A DNA stretch of 64,000 nt from an uncultured Bacteroidaceae bacterium (GCA_905234605.1 CAJOIE010000001.1:62001-126000); one strand, 5' to 3'. Positions 25,860 to 35,358 are shown, counted from the first letter of the stretch. Notes: a model not told the origin generated them from the letters alone. Numbers and translations are program-made.

Positions 25860-26564
25860 ATGAAACCTCTGCGCCTGACTATAACCGCCGCCATAGCTGC
25901 CGCCGTGTGCATGGCCTCGTGCCGCCACGGGCAGGACACGCCTGCTGCAACCGTGCCGGCACTCGACACCGCGGCTCTCGTGATGGCCGTGCAGCAAACC
26001 TCACGCCTCTACACGGCTGAATACCGCGTGCACAAGATTGTGACGCATGCCGACATACGACGCCTGCACACCACCATTCTCGGTCGCAGCTACGACATGC
26101 CTCTCACGCTGGGCGACCGCAAGGTGGCCATACCCATCGACGTGACGCTGCGGGCCTACGTGGACTTCGCCTCGTTCTCGGCACGACAGATAGAGGTGTC
26201 GGCCGACGGCACCGTGCTGCACGTGCTGCTGCCTGAGCCGCAGGTGGAGGTGACGGCATCGCAGATAGACCATCGCGCGACACGCCAGTTCGTCGACCTG
26301 TTGCGCAGCGACTTCACCGACGCCGAGATGTCTGCCCTGGCCCGGCAGGGCGAGGAGGCCGTGATGCAGGCCGTGCCGCAGATGGGCATCATGGAGACGG
26401 CACGCCGCAGTGCCACAGCGACGCTCATACCGCTCTTCGCTGCCATGGGCTTCGACCAGGACCACGTGGTGCTCACCTTCACAGCAGCTCCGTCGGGTGC
26501 CCCCACCCGCTCGCCGTCGAGTGCCCTCGTTCCCACCTTCTCGCCTGGCAGCGAAGGCAGGTAG
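25860..26564 (+). CDS. DUF4230 family lipoprotein
   Basis: The 234-residue product starts at ATG 25860 (MKPLRLTITAAIAAAVCMASC, lipobox Cys21); a GTG four codons upstream is less likely. The DUF4230 pattern is seen in RLYTAEYRVHKIVTHAD, VAIPIDVTLRAYVDFASF, VSADGTVLHVLLPEPQVEVT and the C-terminal LIPLFAAMGFDQDHVVLTF. The function of the family is unknown. The last 25 residues (Pro/Ser/Thr-rich) look like a tail outside the domain. A second DUF4230 gene follows after 150 bases, most of it a tandem array. Confidence 0.85.
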   Translation: MKPLRLTITAAIAAAVCMASCRHGQDTPAATVPALDTAALVMAVQQTSRLYTAEYRVHKIVTHADIRRLHTTILGRSYDMPLTLGDRKVAIPIDVTLRAYVDFASFSARQIEVSADGTVLHVLLPEPQVEVTASQIDHRATRQFVDLLRSDFTDAEMSALARQGEEAVMQAVPQMGIMETARRSATATLIPLFAAMGFDQDHVVLTFTAAPSGAPTRSPSSALVPTFSPGSEGR

Positions 26565-26620
26565 CAGCAGCACCCCGCAGCAGCACAACCGTCAGTCGCC
26601 GCTCACCATAAATTCCAATC

Positions 26621-26692
26621 CATCACATTCTCCCCATCCATCACATTCTCCCCATCCATCACATTCTCCCCATCCATCACATTCACCACATC
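26621..26692. repeat. 18 bp (2x9) tandem array between DUF4230 genes
   Basis: Four 18 bp units (catcacattctccccatc three times exactly, the fourth with two changes). The unit is two 9 bp halves. Its reverse complement, gatggggagaatgtgatg, resembles the 25464 array unit. It ends 22 bases before the next start codon. Confidence 0.85.
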
Positions 26693-26714
26693 CACCCCCA
26701 TATTCACCTCTCCC

Positions 26715-27320
26715 ATGCCTCATCGCTACCATCCTCGCCATACCGCCCTTGCCATCCTGGCTCTGCTCGCCGCCATCACCCTCACAGCCCTCTACATGCG
26801 CAGCTGCCGCGAGGAGCGAGAGCTGGCATCCATGAGCATCGTTGCCTCGACAGGCATCGACATCACACCTGCCGAGATACGCAGCATAGAGGCCATAGGC
26901 CAGTGGGAGTTCCTCGCCATAGCCTGCGAGGAGATGGTGGACACCATCCGCGAGCGCACCCTCCAGCGCGACGACCGCCTGGTGCGCATCTACACCGGCA
27001 CGCTGCGCATAGGCCTCGACATGAGCGAGTGCGAGGAAGGGTGGCTGCTCGCCCACGGCGACACCGTCTCGGCCACGCTGCCGCGCCTGCGCCTGCTCTC
27101 CGAGCGTTTCATCGACGAGGCTCGCACACGTTCCTTCTATGAGTCGGGCACATGGGATGCCTCGGCACGCGAGGCCATGTATGCCAAGGCAGCACACCAG
27201 ATGCGCCGGCGTGCCCTGACCACCGACAACATGCGTGCCGCCCGTGAGAATGCCCGTCAGCAGTTCACGGCCCTCTTCCGCACCTTCGGCTTCAGGCACG
27301 TGGAGCTGCGCTTCCGCTGA
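26715..27320 (+). CDS. DUF4230 family membrane-anchored protein
   Basis: This 201-residue protein has an N-terminal membrane anchor (about 10-27, TALAILALLAAITLTALYM) rather than a lipobox. The domain follows: IEAIGQWEFLAIACEEMVDTI, RLVRIYTGTLRIGLDMSEC, VSATLPRLRLLSERFIDE and ALFRTFGFRHVELRF. The last segment aligns with the end of the preceding DUF4230 protein, so the two are tandem paralogues with different membrane attachment. The stop is ten bases from the convergent HAD gene stop. Confidence 0.85.
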   Translation: MPHRYHPRHTALAILALLAAITLTALYMRSCREERELASMSIVASTGIDITPAEIRSIEAIGQWEFLAIACEEMVDTIRERTLQRDDRLVRIYTGTLRIGLDMSECEEGWLLAHGDTVSATLPRLRLLSERFIDEARTRSFYESGTWDASAREAMYAKAAHQMRRRALTTDNMRAARENARQQFTALFRTFGFRHVELRFR

Positions 27321-27329
27321 GGGCTACGT

Positions 27330-28100
27330 TCACAGCGGCAGACAGCCGTTCCAGTCATGCAGGCGTGCCGCGAGAGCGTGCATGTCGGACACCACGAGGT
27401 TGGCACCGGCCTCCCACAGTGCGCTGTCGGGCAGCGGTCCCGTGTTGACGGCTATGGTGTAGATGCCGGCAGCGCGCGCCGAGCGTATGCCCAAGGGAGC
27501 ATTCTCCACCACGACGGCCTCGGCGGCCGCGACACCGGCCTTCTGCAGCCCCATGAGGTAAGGCTCAGGGTCGGGCTTGCCACGGGTGACATCGAAGGCC
27601 GTCACCATGAGCTCCCGTGTGAACTGGCCAGGGAAATGGCGGTTGAGGTTGTCGAGCAGCGAGAGCTGTCCGGAGCCGGTGACGATGACGCGCATCAGGC
27701 CACGTGCCTTCACGATGTCGAGCACGTCCTTCACACCATCCACCACGGGTGCCTCGCCCTGAGCGGCAAAGTAGGCATTGAACTCCTCGCTCTTGGCGGC
27801 ATAGATGTCGCGCACCTCCAGCTCCGTGGCATCGCGGTGCCACGTGCGCTGCGCCAGCGCGTTGATGGTGCCGGCACCTGTGCGCCCCTCGTTCATATAC
27901 ACCTCCTCGGCCGTCATGCTCAGGCCATAGCGTTCCACGGCCCTGACCCACGCCACGGCATGCCCCGGCATGCTGTCGAAGAGCACACCGTCCATGTCGA
28001 AGAGAAAAGCGGCAGCCCCTCCCCTGCCCTCTTCCGTGAGGGAGTGGAGAGGCTGGCGCTGTGGGGCGTCCTGCCGCTGATTTATATCTGATAGTTGCAT
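27330..28100 (-). CDS. HAD-superfamily hydrolase, beta-phosphoglucomutase-like
   Basis: The conserved domain begins FLFDMDGVLFDS (nucleophile Asp and acid/base Asp) and continues with VIVTGSGQ, RGKPDPEPYL and VVVENAPLGIRSARAAG, a phosphatase or mutase of the PGMB type. ATG 28100 is the closest in-frame start, giving 256 residues. The first 30 residues (QRQDAPQRQPLHSLTEEGRG) are not family-like because they are encoded by a REP-like element at 28012-28055. The frame also stays open upstream through a DUF559 remnant to GTG 28211. It follows pgi, a common Bacteroidales order, so a role in sugar phosphate metabolism is likely. Confidence 0.85.
   Translation of the reverse strand: MQLSDINQRQDAPQRQPLHSLTEEGRGGAAAFLFDMDGVLFDSMPGHAVAWVRAVERYGLSMTAEEVYMNEGRTGAGTINALAQRTWHRDATELEVRDIYAAKSEEFNAYFAAQGEAPVVDGVKDVLDIVKARGLMRVIVTGSGQLSLLDNLNRHFPGQFTRELMVTAFDVTRGKPDPEPYLMGLQKAGVAAAEAVVVENAPLGIRSARAAGIYTIAVNTGPLPDSALWEAGANLVVSDMHALAARLHDWNGCLPL
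28012..28055 (-). repeat. REP-like palindromic element, inside HAD 5' end
   Basis: On the minus strand it reads CCACTCCCTCACGGAAGAG followed by GGCAGGGGAGGGGC, a small imperfect palindrome plus a G-rich tail. Related copies lie at 28274-28313, 42463-42502 and 48335-48369. Here it is translated as part of the HAD N-terminus. Confidence 0.6.
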
Positions 28101-28211
28101 CTTAATGGTTTCTACAACAGTGTCAATATGCTTCAGCACTTCGTCTTGTGTAAGACGCACGGCATGGAAGCCATTGTCATTAAGGAATTGAGAGCGAATG
28201 CTGTCACTCAC
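28101..28211 (-). pseudogene. C-terminal remnant of a DUF559 nuclease
   Basis: The frame upstream of the HAD start encodes RSQFLNDNGFHAVRLTQDEV followed by LKHIDTVVETIK. This is the last conserved block of DUF559 (Vsr-like endonuclease) proteins, whose consensus is a FL-x-GF-x-V-x-RF-x-x-x-EV-L string with a terminal helix. The rest of the gene, including the catalytic acidic residues, is absent. REP-like elements lie on both sides in inverted orientation. It is in frame with the HAD gene, so a fusion product starting at GTG 28211 cannot be excluded. Confidence 0.65.
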
Positions 28212-28273
28212 GAACTGCGCCGGCTCCGCTTGACAGGCACCTCCCTTTCATGTATTGTCCTATTTCTTGCAAA

Positions 28274-28313
28274 GGGGCTGCCACCCTCCCTTACTGGAGG
28301 GGCTGAGGGTTGG
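28274..28313 (+). repeat. REP-like palindromic element, at pgi stop codon
   Basis: The plus strand reads CACCCTCCCTTACTGGAG then GGGCTGAGGGTTGG, related to the element at 28012-28055 but in the opposite orientation. The pgi stop codon (28291-28293) and its last few codons lie inside it, so the element has supplied the pgi C-terminus. Confidence 0.6.
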
Positions 28314-29646
28314 TCTTTCGCCTGATGGCCTCGGTCTCGGCCTCGTAGCCAGGCTTGCCGAGGAGTGCGAACATGTTCTTCTTGTAGGCTTCCACGCCGG
28401 GCTGGTTGAAGGCATTGACGCCGAGCAGCTGGCAGTGGATGGCACAGGCACGCTCGAAGAAGTAGATGAGCTGGCCGAGATGGTAGGCATCGAGGCGCGA
28501 GACGGCGATGCGCAGGTTGGGCACTCCGCCGTCCACGTGTGCCAGCTGCGTGCCGAGCTCGGCCATCTTGTTCACCTCGTCCACACGCTTGCCGGCAAGG
28601 AAGTTGAGGCCGTCGAGGTTCTCCTCGTCGGAGGGGAAGAGGAGCTCATGCTCGGGTGTCTCCACGCTGATGACAGTCTCGAAGATGGTGCGCTCGCCCT
28701 GCTGTATCCACTGCCCCATGCTGTGGAGGTCGGTGGTGAGGTCGACGCTGGCAGGGTATATGCCTTTGCCGTCCTTGCCCTCGCTCTCGCCGAAGAGCTG
28801 CTTCCACCATTCGGCCATGAAGTGCAGCTTGGGCTGATAGTTGGCCAGTATCTCTATCTTCTTGCCGCCGGTGTAGAGTGCATGGCGTGCGGCAGCATAG
28901 ACGGCGGCGGGGTTCTCGGCGAAAGGCACGCCGACAGCTGTCTGTGCCTCCATGTCCTGTGCGCCGCGCACGAGCTGCTCGATGTCGTAGCCGGCCACGG
29001 CTATGGGCAGCAGGCCCACGGGTGTGAGCACGGAGAAGCGGCCGCCCACGTTGTCGGGGATGACGTAGCTCTTGTAGCCCTCCTTGTCGGCACAGGTGCG
29101 GGCGGCACCGCGGTGTGCGTCGGTGATGGCCACGATGACACGTCTGGCCACGTCCTTGCCGCGCTGCTCCTCGCACTGCTTCTTGAGCAGGCGGAAGGCG
29201 AGTGCCGTCTCCGTGGTGGTGCCGCTCTTGGAAATGTTGATGACGCCGAAGCGGCGGCCGCGCAGGTAGGCGGTGAGCTCGCTGAGGTAGTCCTCACCGA
29301 TGTTGTTGCCGGCGAAGAGTATGGCAGGGTTGGAGCCGTCGCGCGAGAGCCACTCGAAGCTGTTGGCCAGGGCCTCGATGACGGCACGCGCACCGAGGTA
29401 GCTGCCGCCGATGCCGGCCACGACCACAGCGTCGCACTCCTTGCGCATCACGGCTGCCGTCTGCTTGATGTCGGCCAGGAAGGCCGGTGTGATGCCCGAG
29501 GGCAGATGCAGCCAGCCGAGGAAGTCGTTGCCTGGGCATGTGCCAGCCTCAAGAGCCTGTTGTGCGGCAGCCACGCGAGCGGCATAGCTGTCAATGATGT
29601 CGGCGCTCACAGCGGGAGCGGCCTTGGAGATGTCTAACTTTAGCAT
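28291..29646 (-). CDS. pgi: Glucose-6-phosphate isomerase
   Basis: The 451-residue enzyme interconverts glucose-6-phosphate and fructose-6-phosphate in glycolysis. Typical motifs are [46 protein letters not shown] and [13 protein letters not shown]. The start is ATG 29646 ([16 protein letters not shown]), 38 bases downstream of a -7 box; earlier in-frame Met codons precede the promoter. The last residues (NPQPLQ) are encoded by a REP-like element and probably replaced the original tail. A HAD phosphatase follows downstream. Confidence 0.96.
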   Translation of the reverse strand: MLKLDISKAAPAVSADIIDSYAARVAAAQQALEAGTCPGNDFLGWLHLPSGITPAFLADIKQTAAVMRKECDAVVVAGIGGSYLGARAVIEALANSFEWLSRDGSNPAILFAGNNIGEDYLSELTAYLRGRRFGVINISKSGTTTETALAFRLLKKQCEEQRGKDVARRVIVAITDAHRGAARTCADKEGYKSYVIPDNVGGRFSVLTPVGLLPIAVAGYDIEQLVRGAQDMEAQTAVGVPFAENPAAVYAAARHALYTGGKKIEILANYQPKLHFMAEWWKQLFGESEGKDGKGIYPASVDLTTDLHSMGQWIQQGERTIFETVISVETPEHELLFPSDEENLDGLNFLAGKRVDEVNKMAELGTQLAHVDGGVPNLRIAVSRLDAYHLGQLIYFFERACAIHCQLLGVNAFNQPGVEAYKKNMFALLGKPGYEAETEAIRRKTNPQPLQ

Positions 29647-29683
29647 AGTTGTCGTTGTGATGATGAATGGTTGTTTGCGGCGG

Positions 29684-29691
29684 CAAAAGTA
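29684..29691 (-). promoter_or_regulatory. -7 box for pgi
   Basis: TACTTTTG on the minus strand, 37 bases before the start codon; the -33 region is poor. Confidence 0.45.
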
Positions 29692-29785
29692 ATGCATCTT
29701 GGCGAGAAACGTGCGCCGCACCATGCCTAAACCATGAGCCACGTGTCTTGCACAAGACAGAGAGCCATGTGCCTCAGATATGGCA

Positions 29786-29816
29786 GAGAGCCGAACCCTG
29801 ACCAGGTCCGGCTCTC
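29786..29816 (-). terminator. Hairpin after the small-peptide gene
   Basis: GAGAGCCG / CGGCTCTC, an 8 bp stem with a 15-base loop that can pair further inside, 65 bases beyond the stop at 29882. A smaller palindrome, TGTCTTG-CA-CAAGACA (29744-29759), lies further on. Confidence 0.45.
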
Positions 29817-29881
29817 CGTGTCGGGCGGGGTGAGCACGTCGTGCGTGCCGCCCCGCGTGTTGCGTGTTGTGGCAGGCAAGC

Positions 29882-30031
29882 TCACTCCTCGCCCCAGATG
29901 CCCCAGTCGCCGTCGCCGCCTACCAGTGCGTCGCTGATGTCGGCTTTCTCGGTGCTGAGGGAGAGGGCTATGATAGCCTGCATCTGAACGTTCTCGATGG
30001 TGAGTTCGGGAGCAAGATATGTCTTTTTCAT
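29882..30031 (-). CDS. 49-residue peptide downstream of a surface protein
   Basis: The frame ATG 30031 to TGA 29882 reads [20 protein letters not shown] and ends [12 protein letters not shown]. Bacteroidales genomes contain many such short proteins starting MKKxYxxPExxxxxxxxxxxL with an acidic Gly/Trp-rich end, often beside large surface proteins. Function is unknown. It starts 43 bases after the stop of the 30074-32377 surface protein and is probably co-transcribed. The terminator-like hairpin at 29786-29816 follows. Confidence 0.72.
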   Translation of the reverse strand: MKKTYLAPELTIENVQMQAIIALSLSTEKADISDALVGGDGDWGIWGEE

Positions 30032-30073
30032 ATTATGTATATAGATGTCTGTGTTAGTAATCCTGATGCTTGC

Positions 30074-32377
30074 TTATTTCACTACGACCTTCATGCCACG
30101 CACGATGTTGACACCGCGATGCAGACGGCTCACGCGCTGTCCGGCGAGGTTGAAGACGGGACTCTGTCCTGCGGCCTCGGCGGTGCGCACCGTGGCAACG
30201 GCCGTCGTGAGGCTGCCGATGGTGTAGGCCTTGACATCGCTGTCGCCAGCGGGGATGTATGCACGGAAGGCAAGCACGTTGGGCTGAGCCACCTCGGTGT
30301 CGACGGTGTAGAAGGCCACCGTGCCATCATGGTTCTGAAGCACGTAGCTGCCATCGGGGGCTGCGATGGGGCCTGTGGTGCCCACGAGCGCACCTGCGTC
30401 GATGCTCTCGACATCGTCGGCGATGCTGAAGGTGTAGGTGCCGGCCTCGGCGGCGAGCAGCACGGGCGTGCCGGCAGGTATGGTGCCCTCCACGGCAGTG
30501 AGCTCGATGGTGGTGCCGTTGACAGTGCCAGTGTAGGCAGCCACGCCGGAAGGAACGGTGAGTGCCACGGGAGCATAGAGGGTGGCATAGCCGGCAGCAC
30601 TGACGGTGACAGGCAGGTCGGTTACTTCCTCAACGGTGAAGCGGGCATTGTCGCAGACGGAGCTCAGACGGTCTGTATTGCCACTGGTCCAGGCGATGAG
30701 GTAACCGTTGCCGCCATAGTAGAAAGTGTAGGTTCCGTTGCCGCCGTTTTCGATGGTGAAGGTGGCTGCACCGGTCAAGGTGCATTGTGCGCCCGCATTC
30801 GTGGAGAGATAGTAGCCCTGGTCGTAGCTGACAATCTTGTTGTCGGCAGTGACGTAGTAGACACCTGCGTTGGCGGCATCGGCCACGAGGGGAGCCTTGC
30901 CTGAGGCTGCCGTGCCCACATAGGAGTAGCCGCTGACGGCGGTGTTCTTCAGGCGGATGAACTTGCCGTTGAGGCTGACGATGGTGCAGGCTGCGATGGC
31001 TTCCGTCAGGGTCGCGGCGGCCTCTTCGAGAGCTGCCTGTGTGGCGTCGGCATCGGCGTAGGTGGTCTGTGCTGCTGCCAGAGCCTCGTCGAAGCTATCG
31101 CCCTTGGCATACTGGCCGACCTCGGTGCCGAAGTCGATGGCCTCGGCAGATGTTATCAGTGCACTGAGAGCCTCGAAGTAGGGTGTGCGGTCGGCGAAGG
31201 TGGCCAACACAGCTGCCAGAGCCTCGTCGGAGAGTGAGCCGGCCTCGGTGAAGACATACTGGTTGCCATCGTCGGATGTGCCATAGCTGTTGATAACCAC
31301 GCCCGTGGTCTGGCCGCTGCCGGAGTTCACCACGTTGGTGCCATACTTGAGCCATGAGGCGGGCTTGCCAGAAGCCTCAATGGTCAGGACAGCGTCGGTG
31401 GGATAGGTGCTCAGCGTTCCGTCGGCCTGGACGAACATTGCGTCGCTGACGCTGTAGAGGTAGTAGTTGTCGTCGTAGGTGATGACTGCAAACTCCTTGG
31501 CTTCTACGCCGAGTGACTCCTTGACGGTGTTGGCCAGACGAGTGGTATTGTTGTCACTATAGGTGCTGAGGTAGCCGCGCTTGCAGTAGATCTGATAGGT
31601 CGCGTTGTTGCTGAAGGCTACGGGGTAAAGGATACCGTCAGCCACGGTGCGGACGACATTGATGGTGCAGTCCTCCGAGCCGATGGTGCCTTCGGTGGCG
31701 TAGGCGAAGAAGGTGTTGCTTGTCAGCGAGGCAGGCACAGCGACATCGCTGTTCTCCTCCTGCACTACTGTTGCAGTGGCGAGGACGGTCTCGCGGCTGG
31801 TGTCATCACTGTCGTAGAGGTTGTAGGTCACGTTGACAGGCACGAAGGTGGGCTCCATGGTCACTGTCAGGGTCTTCATCGCGAGCCATCTTTGAGTTGT
31901 ATTGCTGGCTGCTGCTGCAACTATCGAGATGTCCGTGGAATTATCATTCAAGCCACTGACAGACAATGTCTGAAGCGTAGTGCTGTTGATTGTCTTAGAA
32001 GTAGCATCAGAGGCCGTAAGAACATACGAATTAGGATTGTACGCCGACCATATCTGGGCTGTCAGTTCGTAACCTTGGATAACATAACCCTCAGGAGCCT
32101 TCAAGGTCATTGTGTAAGAAGTCTCTTCTGCGCTTGAATGGACAACAAGAGCCCAGTTACCTGACTTGTCGAGAGTAACGTTGCTGCCGTTCAAAGAGAT
32201 GGTGAAACCGGCCATTCCAGTGTTTGTGCCTGCTGTCCATACCATGTTGCCTGCAGAACGCGTTCCAAAATAGTCATAGAAGGTACCCGCTGTCTGGTTA
32301 AACATCGTGTAGGTCTCTGCTTTTACCCCCCCCACTGTTACCATGAGGGTGCAGAAAAGGAGTAAGAGTTTCTTCAT
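30074..32377 (-). CDS. Large secreted/surface protein with C-terminal sorting-like module
   Basis: A 767-residue exported protein (signal MKKLLLLFCTLMVTVGGVKA). It is rich in beta-strand segments, with a FIVAR-like helical stretch (about 400-455, TQAALEEAAATLTEAIAAC) and Thr/Ala-rich repeats near 580-690. The last 30 residues (VFNLAGQRVSRLHRGVNIVR then GMKVVVK) match the short C-terminal module common on Prevotella and Bacteroides surface proteins, a candidate export or anchoring signal. The first 500 bases of the gene are clearly more AT-rich than the rest, suggesting a mosaic origin. No enzyme motif was recognised. Confidence 0.85.
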   Translation of the reverse strand: MKKLLLLFCTLMVTVGGVKAETYTMFNQTAGTFYDYFGTRSAGNMVWTAGTNTGMAGFTISLNGSNVTLDKSGNWALVVHSSAEETSYTMTLKAPEGYVIQGYELTAQIWSAYNPNSYVLTASDATSKTINSTTLQTLSVSGLNDNSTDISIVAAAASNTTQRWLAMKTLTVTMEPTFVPVNVTYNLYDSDDTSRETVLATATVVQEENSDVAVPASLTSNTFFAYATEGTIGSEDCTINVVRTVADGILYPVAFSNNATYQIYCKRGYLSTYSDNNTTRLANTVKESLGVEAKEFAVITYDDNYYLYSVSDAMFVQADGTLSTYPTDAVLTIEASGKPASWLKYGTNVVNSGSGQTTGVVINSYGTSDDGNQYVFTEAGSLSDEALAAVLATFADRTPYFEALSALITSAEAIDFGTEVGQYAKGDSFDEALAAAQTTYADADATQAALEEAAATLTEAIAACTIVSLNGKFIRLKNTAVSGYSYVGTAASGKAPLVADAANAGVYYVTADNKIVSYDQGYYLSTNAGAQCTLTGAATFTIENGGNGTYTFYYGGNGYLIAWTSGNTDRLSSVCDNARFTVEEVTDLPVTVSAAGYATLYAPVALTVPSGVAAYTGTVNGTTIELTAVEGTIPAGTPVLLAAEAGTYTFSIADDVESIDAGALVGTTGPIAAPDGSYVLQNHDGTVAFYTVDTEVAQPNVLAFRAYIPAGDSDVKAYTIGSLTTAVATVRTAEAAGQSPVFNLAGQRVSRLHRGVNIVRGMKVVVK

Positions 32378-32472
32378 AGGGAAGGAAGGATAGGTGTAAT
32401 TATAAAGTTAGTAACTATTATCTATGCGTATTGCCTGGGGCATGTGTATGTGTTGCGGCTTAATTGCAGGCG

Positions 32473-32480
32473 CAAAAGTA
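32473..32480 (-). promoter_or_regulatory. -7 box for the surface protein gene
   Basis: TACTTTTG on the minus strand, 95 bases upstream of the start; no clear -33 box. It lies between the fhs stop and the surface gene, marking this as a separate transcription unit. Confidence 0.45.
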
Positions 32481-32563
32481 TTAGGTTGAACACGCACAGC
32501 CTAATGTCTGCGTCAACGTTTTTGTGCTCCGCCCTTTTTCTTGATAATAGTCAAGTCAACTCC

Positions 32564-34231
32564 CTACGACAGTCCCTCTATCTGCCCGTTGACGAGGTCG
32601 ATGCGCTCGGCCTGTGGCGAGCGTGGCAACCCTGGCATGCGCATGATGTCGCCGGCAATGAGTACGATGAATTCCGCTCCGGCGTTGATGACCACGTCGC
32701 GTATGGTGATGCTGAAGGCTGTGGGCACGCCGTAGCGCTTGGCGTCGTCGCTGAAGGAGAACTGTGTCTTGGCTATGCATACGGGCAGATGTCCGAGCCC
32801 CATAGCGCGCACCTTGCCGCACATGGTGGCAGCCGTCTTGGTGAACACCACGCCTGTGGCTCCGTATATGCGCTGTGCCACGGCGCGTGCCTTCTCCTCG
32901 ATGCTGTCGGTGTCGGCGTAGGTGAGGCGCAGCGGTGCCGATGGCTGCCGCTCTATGGTGTCGGCCACGAGCTGTGCCAGCTCGGCGGCTCCGCGTCCGC
33001 CCTCGTTGAAGGCGTTGTTCACGGCGAAGCCCACGCCCATCTGGCGGCAGTGGCTTCGGCACAGCTCTATCTCCTCGTCGGTGTCGGCAGCAAAGCGGTT
33101 GAAGCTTACCACCACGGTCTGCCCGAAAGCCTGCAGGTTGGCTATGTGGCGGTCCAGGTTGGCAAAGCCGCGCTGCAGGCCCTCGGCATGGGGCTGGCGT
33201 ATGGCGTCGAGGTCTACCCCGCCGTGCATCTTGAGTCCTTGTGTGGTGGCCACGAGCACCGTCAGTGCGGGCTGCAGGCCGCTCTTGCGGCACTTGATGT
33301 TGAAGAACTTCTCTGCCCCGAGGTCGGCACCGAAGCCAGCCTCCGTGACCACATAGTCGCCGTAGGTGAGAGCCAGACGCGTGGCCATGACGGAGTTGCA
33401 GCCGTGGGCTATGTTGGCGAAGGGGCCGCCGTGCACGAAGGCCGGCGTGTGCTCCGTGGTCTGCACCAGGTTGGGGTTGAGGGCTTCACGGAGGAGCACG
33501 CACACGGCACCGGCCACACCGAGGTCGCGCACGGTGAATGGCCGTCCGTCGACGGTGATGCCCAGCACGATGTTCTCCACGCGGCGTCGCAGGTCGGCCT
33601 CGCCGGTGGCCAGGCAGAGTATGGCCATGAGCTCGGATGCCGGCGTGATGTCGAAGCCGCTCTCCTGTGTCAGGCCGTTGCTCCTGGCTCCGAGGCCCGT
33701 CACTATGGTGCGCAGCGTGCGGTCGTTCACGTCGAGCACACGCCGCCACCACACCTCTCGCAGTGCGAAGCCTTCGTCGCGGTGCTGGTACTGGTAGTTG
33801 TCTAACAGTGCGGCTATCATGTTGTGGGCCGAGGTCACGGCATGGAAGTCGCCCGTGAAGTGGAGGTTAATCTTGTCCATGGGCAGCACCTGCGCATAGC
33901 CGCCTCCTGCCGCGCCGCCCTTCATGCCGAAGCACGGACCGAGCGATGGCTCGCGCAGTGCCACCACGGCACGCTTGCCTATATGCTGCAAGCCGAGGGC
34001 GAGGCCTATGCTCACGGTGGTCTTGCCGATGCCGGCCTTGGTGGGGGTGATGGCAGTCACGAGTATGAGCTTGTGGCGGCGTATGCGCTCGTCGTCGGCC
34101 AGCGCGTAGGGCACCTTGGCCACATGGCGGCCGTAGGGCTCGAGCATGTCGGTGGGTATGCCTGCGGCGGCAGCCACGTCGGCAATGGGAAGCAGCGGCG
34201 TCGCGCGTGCTATCTCGATGTCGGTCTTCAT
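32564..34231 (-). CDS. fhs: Formate-tetrahydrofolate ligase
   Basis: The 555-residue enzyme makes 10-formyl-THF from formate, THF and ATP for purine synthesis and initiator tRNA formylation. Seen: the P-loop region [17 protein letters not shown] (the usual sequence is TPxxxGEGKTT) and the family block [20 protein letters not shown] followed by [47 protein letters not shown] text and the C-terminal [15 protein letters not shown] are also present. Length is standard. It sits between gpsA and the surface-protein island; purN lies about 12 kb away. Confidence 0.96.
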   Translation of the reverse strand: MKTDIEIARATPLLPIADVAAAAGIPTDMLEPYGRHVAKVPYALADDERIRRHKLILVTAITPTKAGIGKTTVSIGLALGLQHIGKRAVVALREPSLGPCFGMKGGAAGGGYAQVLPMDKINLHFTGDFHAVTSAHNMIAALLDNYQYQHRDEGFALREVWWRRVLDVNDRTLRTIVTGLGARSNGLTQESGFDITPASELMAILCLATGEADLRRRVENIVLGITVDGRPFTVRDLGVAGAVCVLLREALNPNLVQTTEHTPAFVHGGPFANIAHGCNSVMATRLALTYGDYVVTEAGFGADLGAEKFFNIKCRKSGLQPALTVLVATTQGLKMHGGVDLDAIRQPHAEGLQRGFANLDRHIANLQAFGQTVVVSFNRFAADTDEEIELCRSHCRQMGVGFAVNNAFNEGGRGAAELAQLVADTIERQPSAPLRLTYADTDSIEEKARAVAQRIYGATGVVFTKTAATMCGKVRAMGLGHLPVCIAKTQFSFSDDAKRYGVPTAFSITIRDVVINAGAEFIVLIAGDIMRMPGLPRSPQAERIDLVNGQIEGLS

Positions 34232-34299
34232 GGAAAAGAGGAAGGGGTGAGAGAGTGTGTGTGAAGAGAGGCGTGAGGAGCAGAGCTGACGTGGGTCGC

Positions 34300-35358
34300 T
34301 CAGCGGAAGCTGTCCGTGAGAAGCTTAATCTCTATGGTGGGTGCTATGCGCTCGTACAATATATTATATACGGCATCGAGGATGGGCATGTTCACGTGCA
34401 TGTGGCGGTTGATTTCCTTCATGCACTTGCATCCGAAGTAGCCCTCGGCTATCATCTCCATCTCTATCTGTGCGCTCTTGACGGAATAGCCTTGCCCTAT
34501 CATGTTGCCGAAGACGCGGTTGCGTGAGAACTGCGAGTAGCCTGTCACTATGAGGTCGCCCATGTAGGCGCTGTCGAAGATGGAGCGCTGTATGGGGTGC
34601 ACGGCCGTGAGGAAGCGGTTCATCTCCTGCACGGCGTTGCTCATGAGCACAGCCTGGAAGTTGTCGCCATACTTGAGGCCGTGGCAGATGCCGGCGGCTA
34701 TGGCGTAGACATTCTTGAGCACCGAGGCATACTCTATGCCGATGACGTCGTTGCTGGTCTTGGTCTTGACATACGACGAGGCCAGCATGTCGGCCAGCAG
34801 GAGGGCCTTGGCCTGGTCGGAGCAGCCCACGGTGAGGTAGGTGAGCCGCCCGAGGGCCACCTCCTCGGCATGTGAGGGTCCGGCTATGACGGCCAGCATG
34901 TCGTCGGGCACGTTGTACACCTGATGGAAGAACTCGGAGCAGACGAGGTTCTCGTCGGGCACTATGCCTTTGATGGCTGTCACGTTGTACTTGTCGCGCA
35001 GGCGCACCTTGAGGCGTTTGAGGTGTCCTTTCAGGTAGGGCGATGGCGTCACCCAGATGAGGGTGTCGCTGTGCTCTATCACCTCGTTGATGTCGGAGGA
35101 GAAGTGTATGCGCTCCACGTCGAAGTGCACCTGCGTGAGGTAGGCGGGGTTGTGGCCCAGGCGCCGGAACTCCTCGATGCGGTCGTCGCGCCGCATGTAC
35201 CACCATATCTCGCTGGTCTGCTCGAGCATCATCTTGGCGATGGCCGTGGCCCAGCTACCGCCGCCCATGACGGCTATGGTGCCAAGGGCGAAGGGTGCAG
35301 GCTCGCCGCTGGGTTGAGCGGCGTTGCTGAATGCCGATTTGAAGCTGAAACCTATCAT
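34300..35358 (-). CDS. gpsA: NAD(P)H-dependent glycerol-3-phosphate dehydrogenase
   Basis: A 352-residue enzyme making sn-glycerol-3-phosphate for phospholipid synthesis. The nucleotide-binding motif [15 protein letters not shown] (near 29-43), [13 protein letters not shown], the catalytic-lysine block [18 protein letters not shown] and the [18 protein letters not shown] segment are all present. The first 26 residues precede the usual start and may be an extension. The gene follows lysS with a 59-base spacer, most of it an 8 bp tandem array that ends 12 bases before this start codon. Confidence 0.95.
   Translation of the reverse strand: MIGFSFKSAFSNAAQPSGEPAPFALGTIAVMGGGSWATAIAKMMLEQTSEIWWYMRRDDRIEEFRRLGHNPAYLTQVHFDVERIHFSSDINEVIEHSDTLIWVTPSPYLKGHLKRLKVRLRDKYNVTAIKGIVPDENLVCSEFFHQVYNVPDDMLAVIAGPSHAEEVALGRLTYLTVGCSDQAKALLLADMLASSYVKTKTSNDVIGIEYASVLKNVYAIAAGICHGLKYGDNFQAVLMSNAVQEMNRFLTAVHPIQRSIFDSAYMGDLIVTGYSQFSRNRVFGNMIGQGYSVKSAQIEMEMIAEGYFGCKCMKEINRHMHVNMPILDAVYNILYERIAPTIEIKLLTDSFR

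Noticed and set aside
25464..26692. Possible CRISPR array
   Set aside because: Units are 9-18 bp and directly adjacent with no unique spacers, and no cas genes are present.
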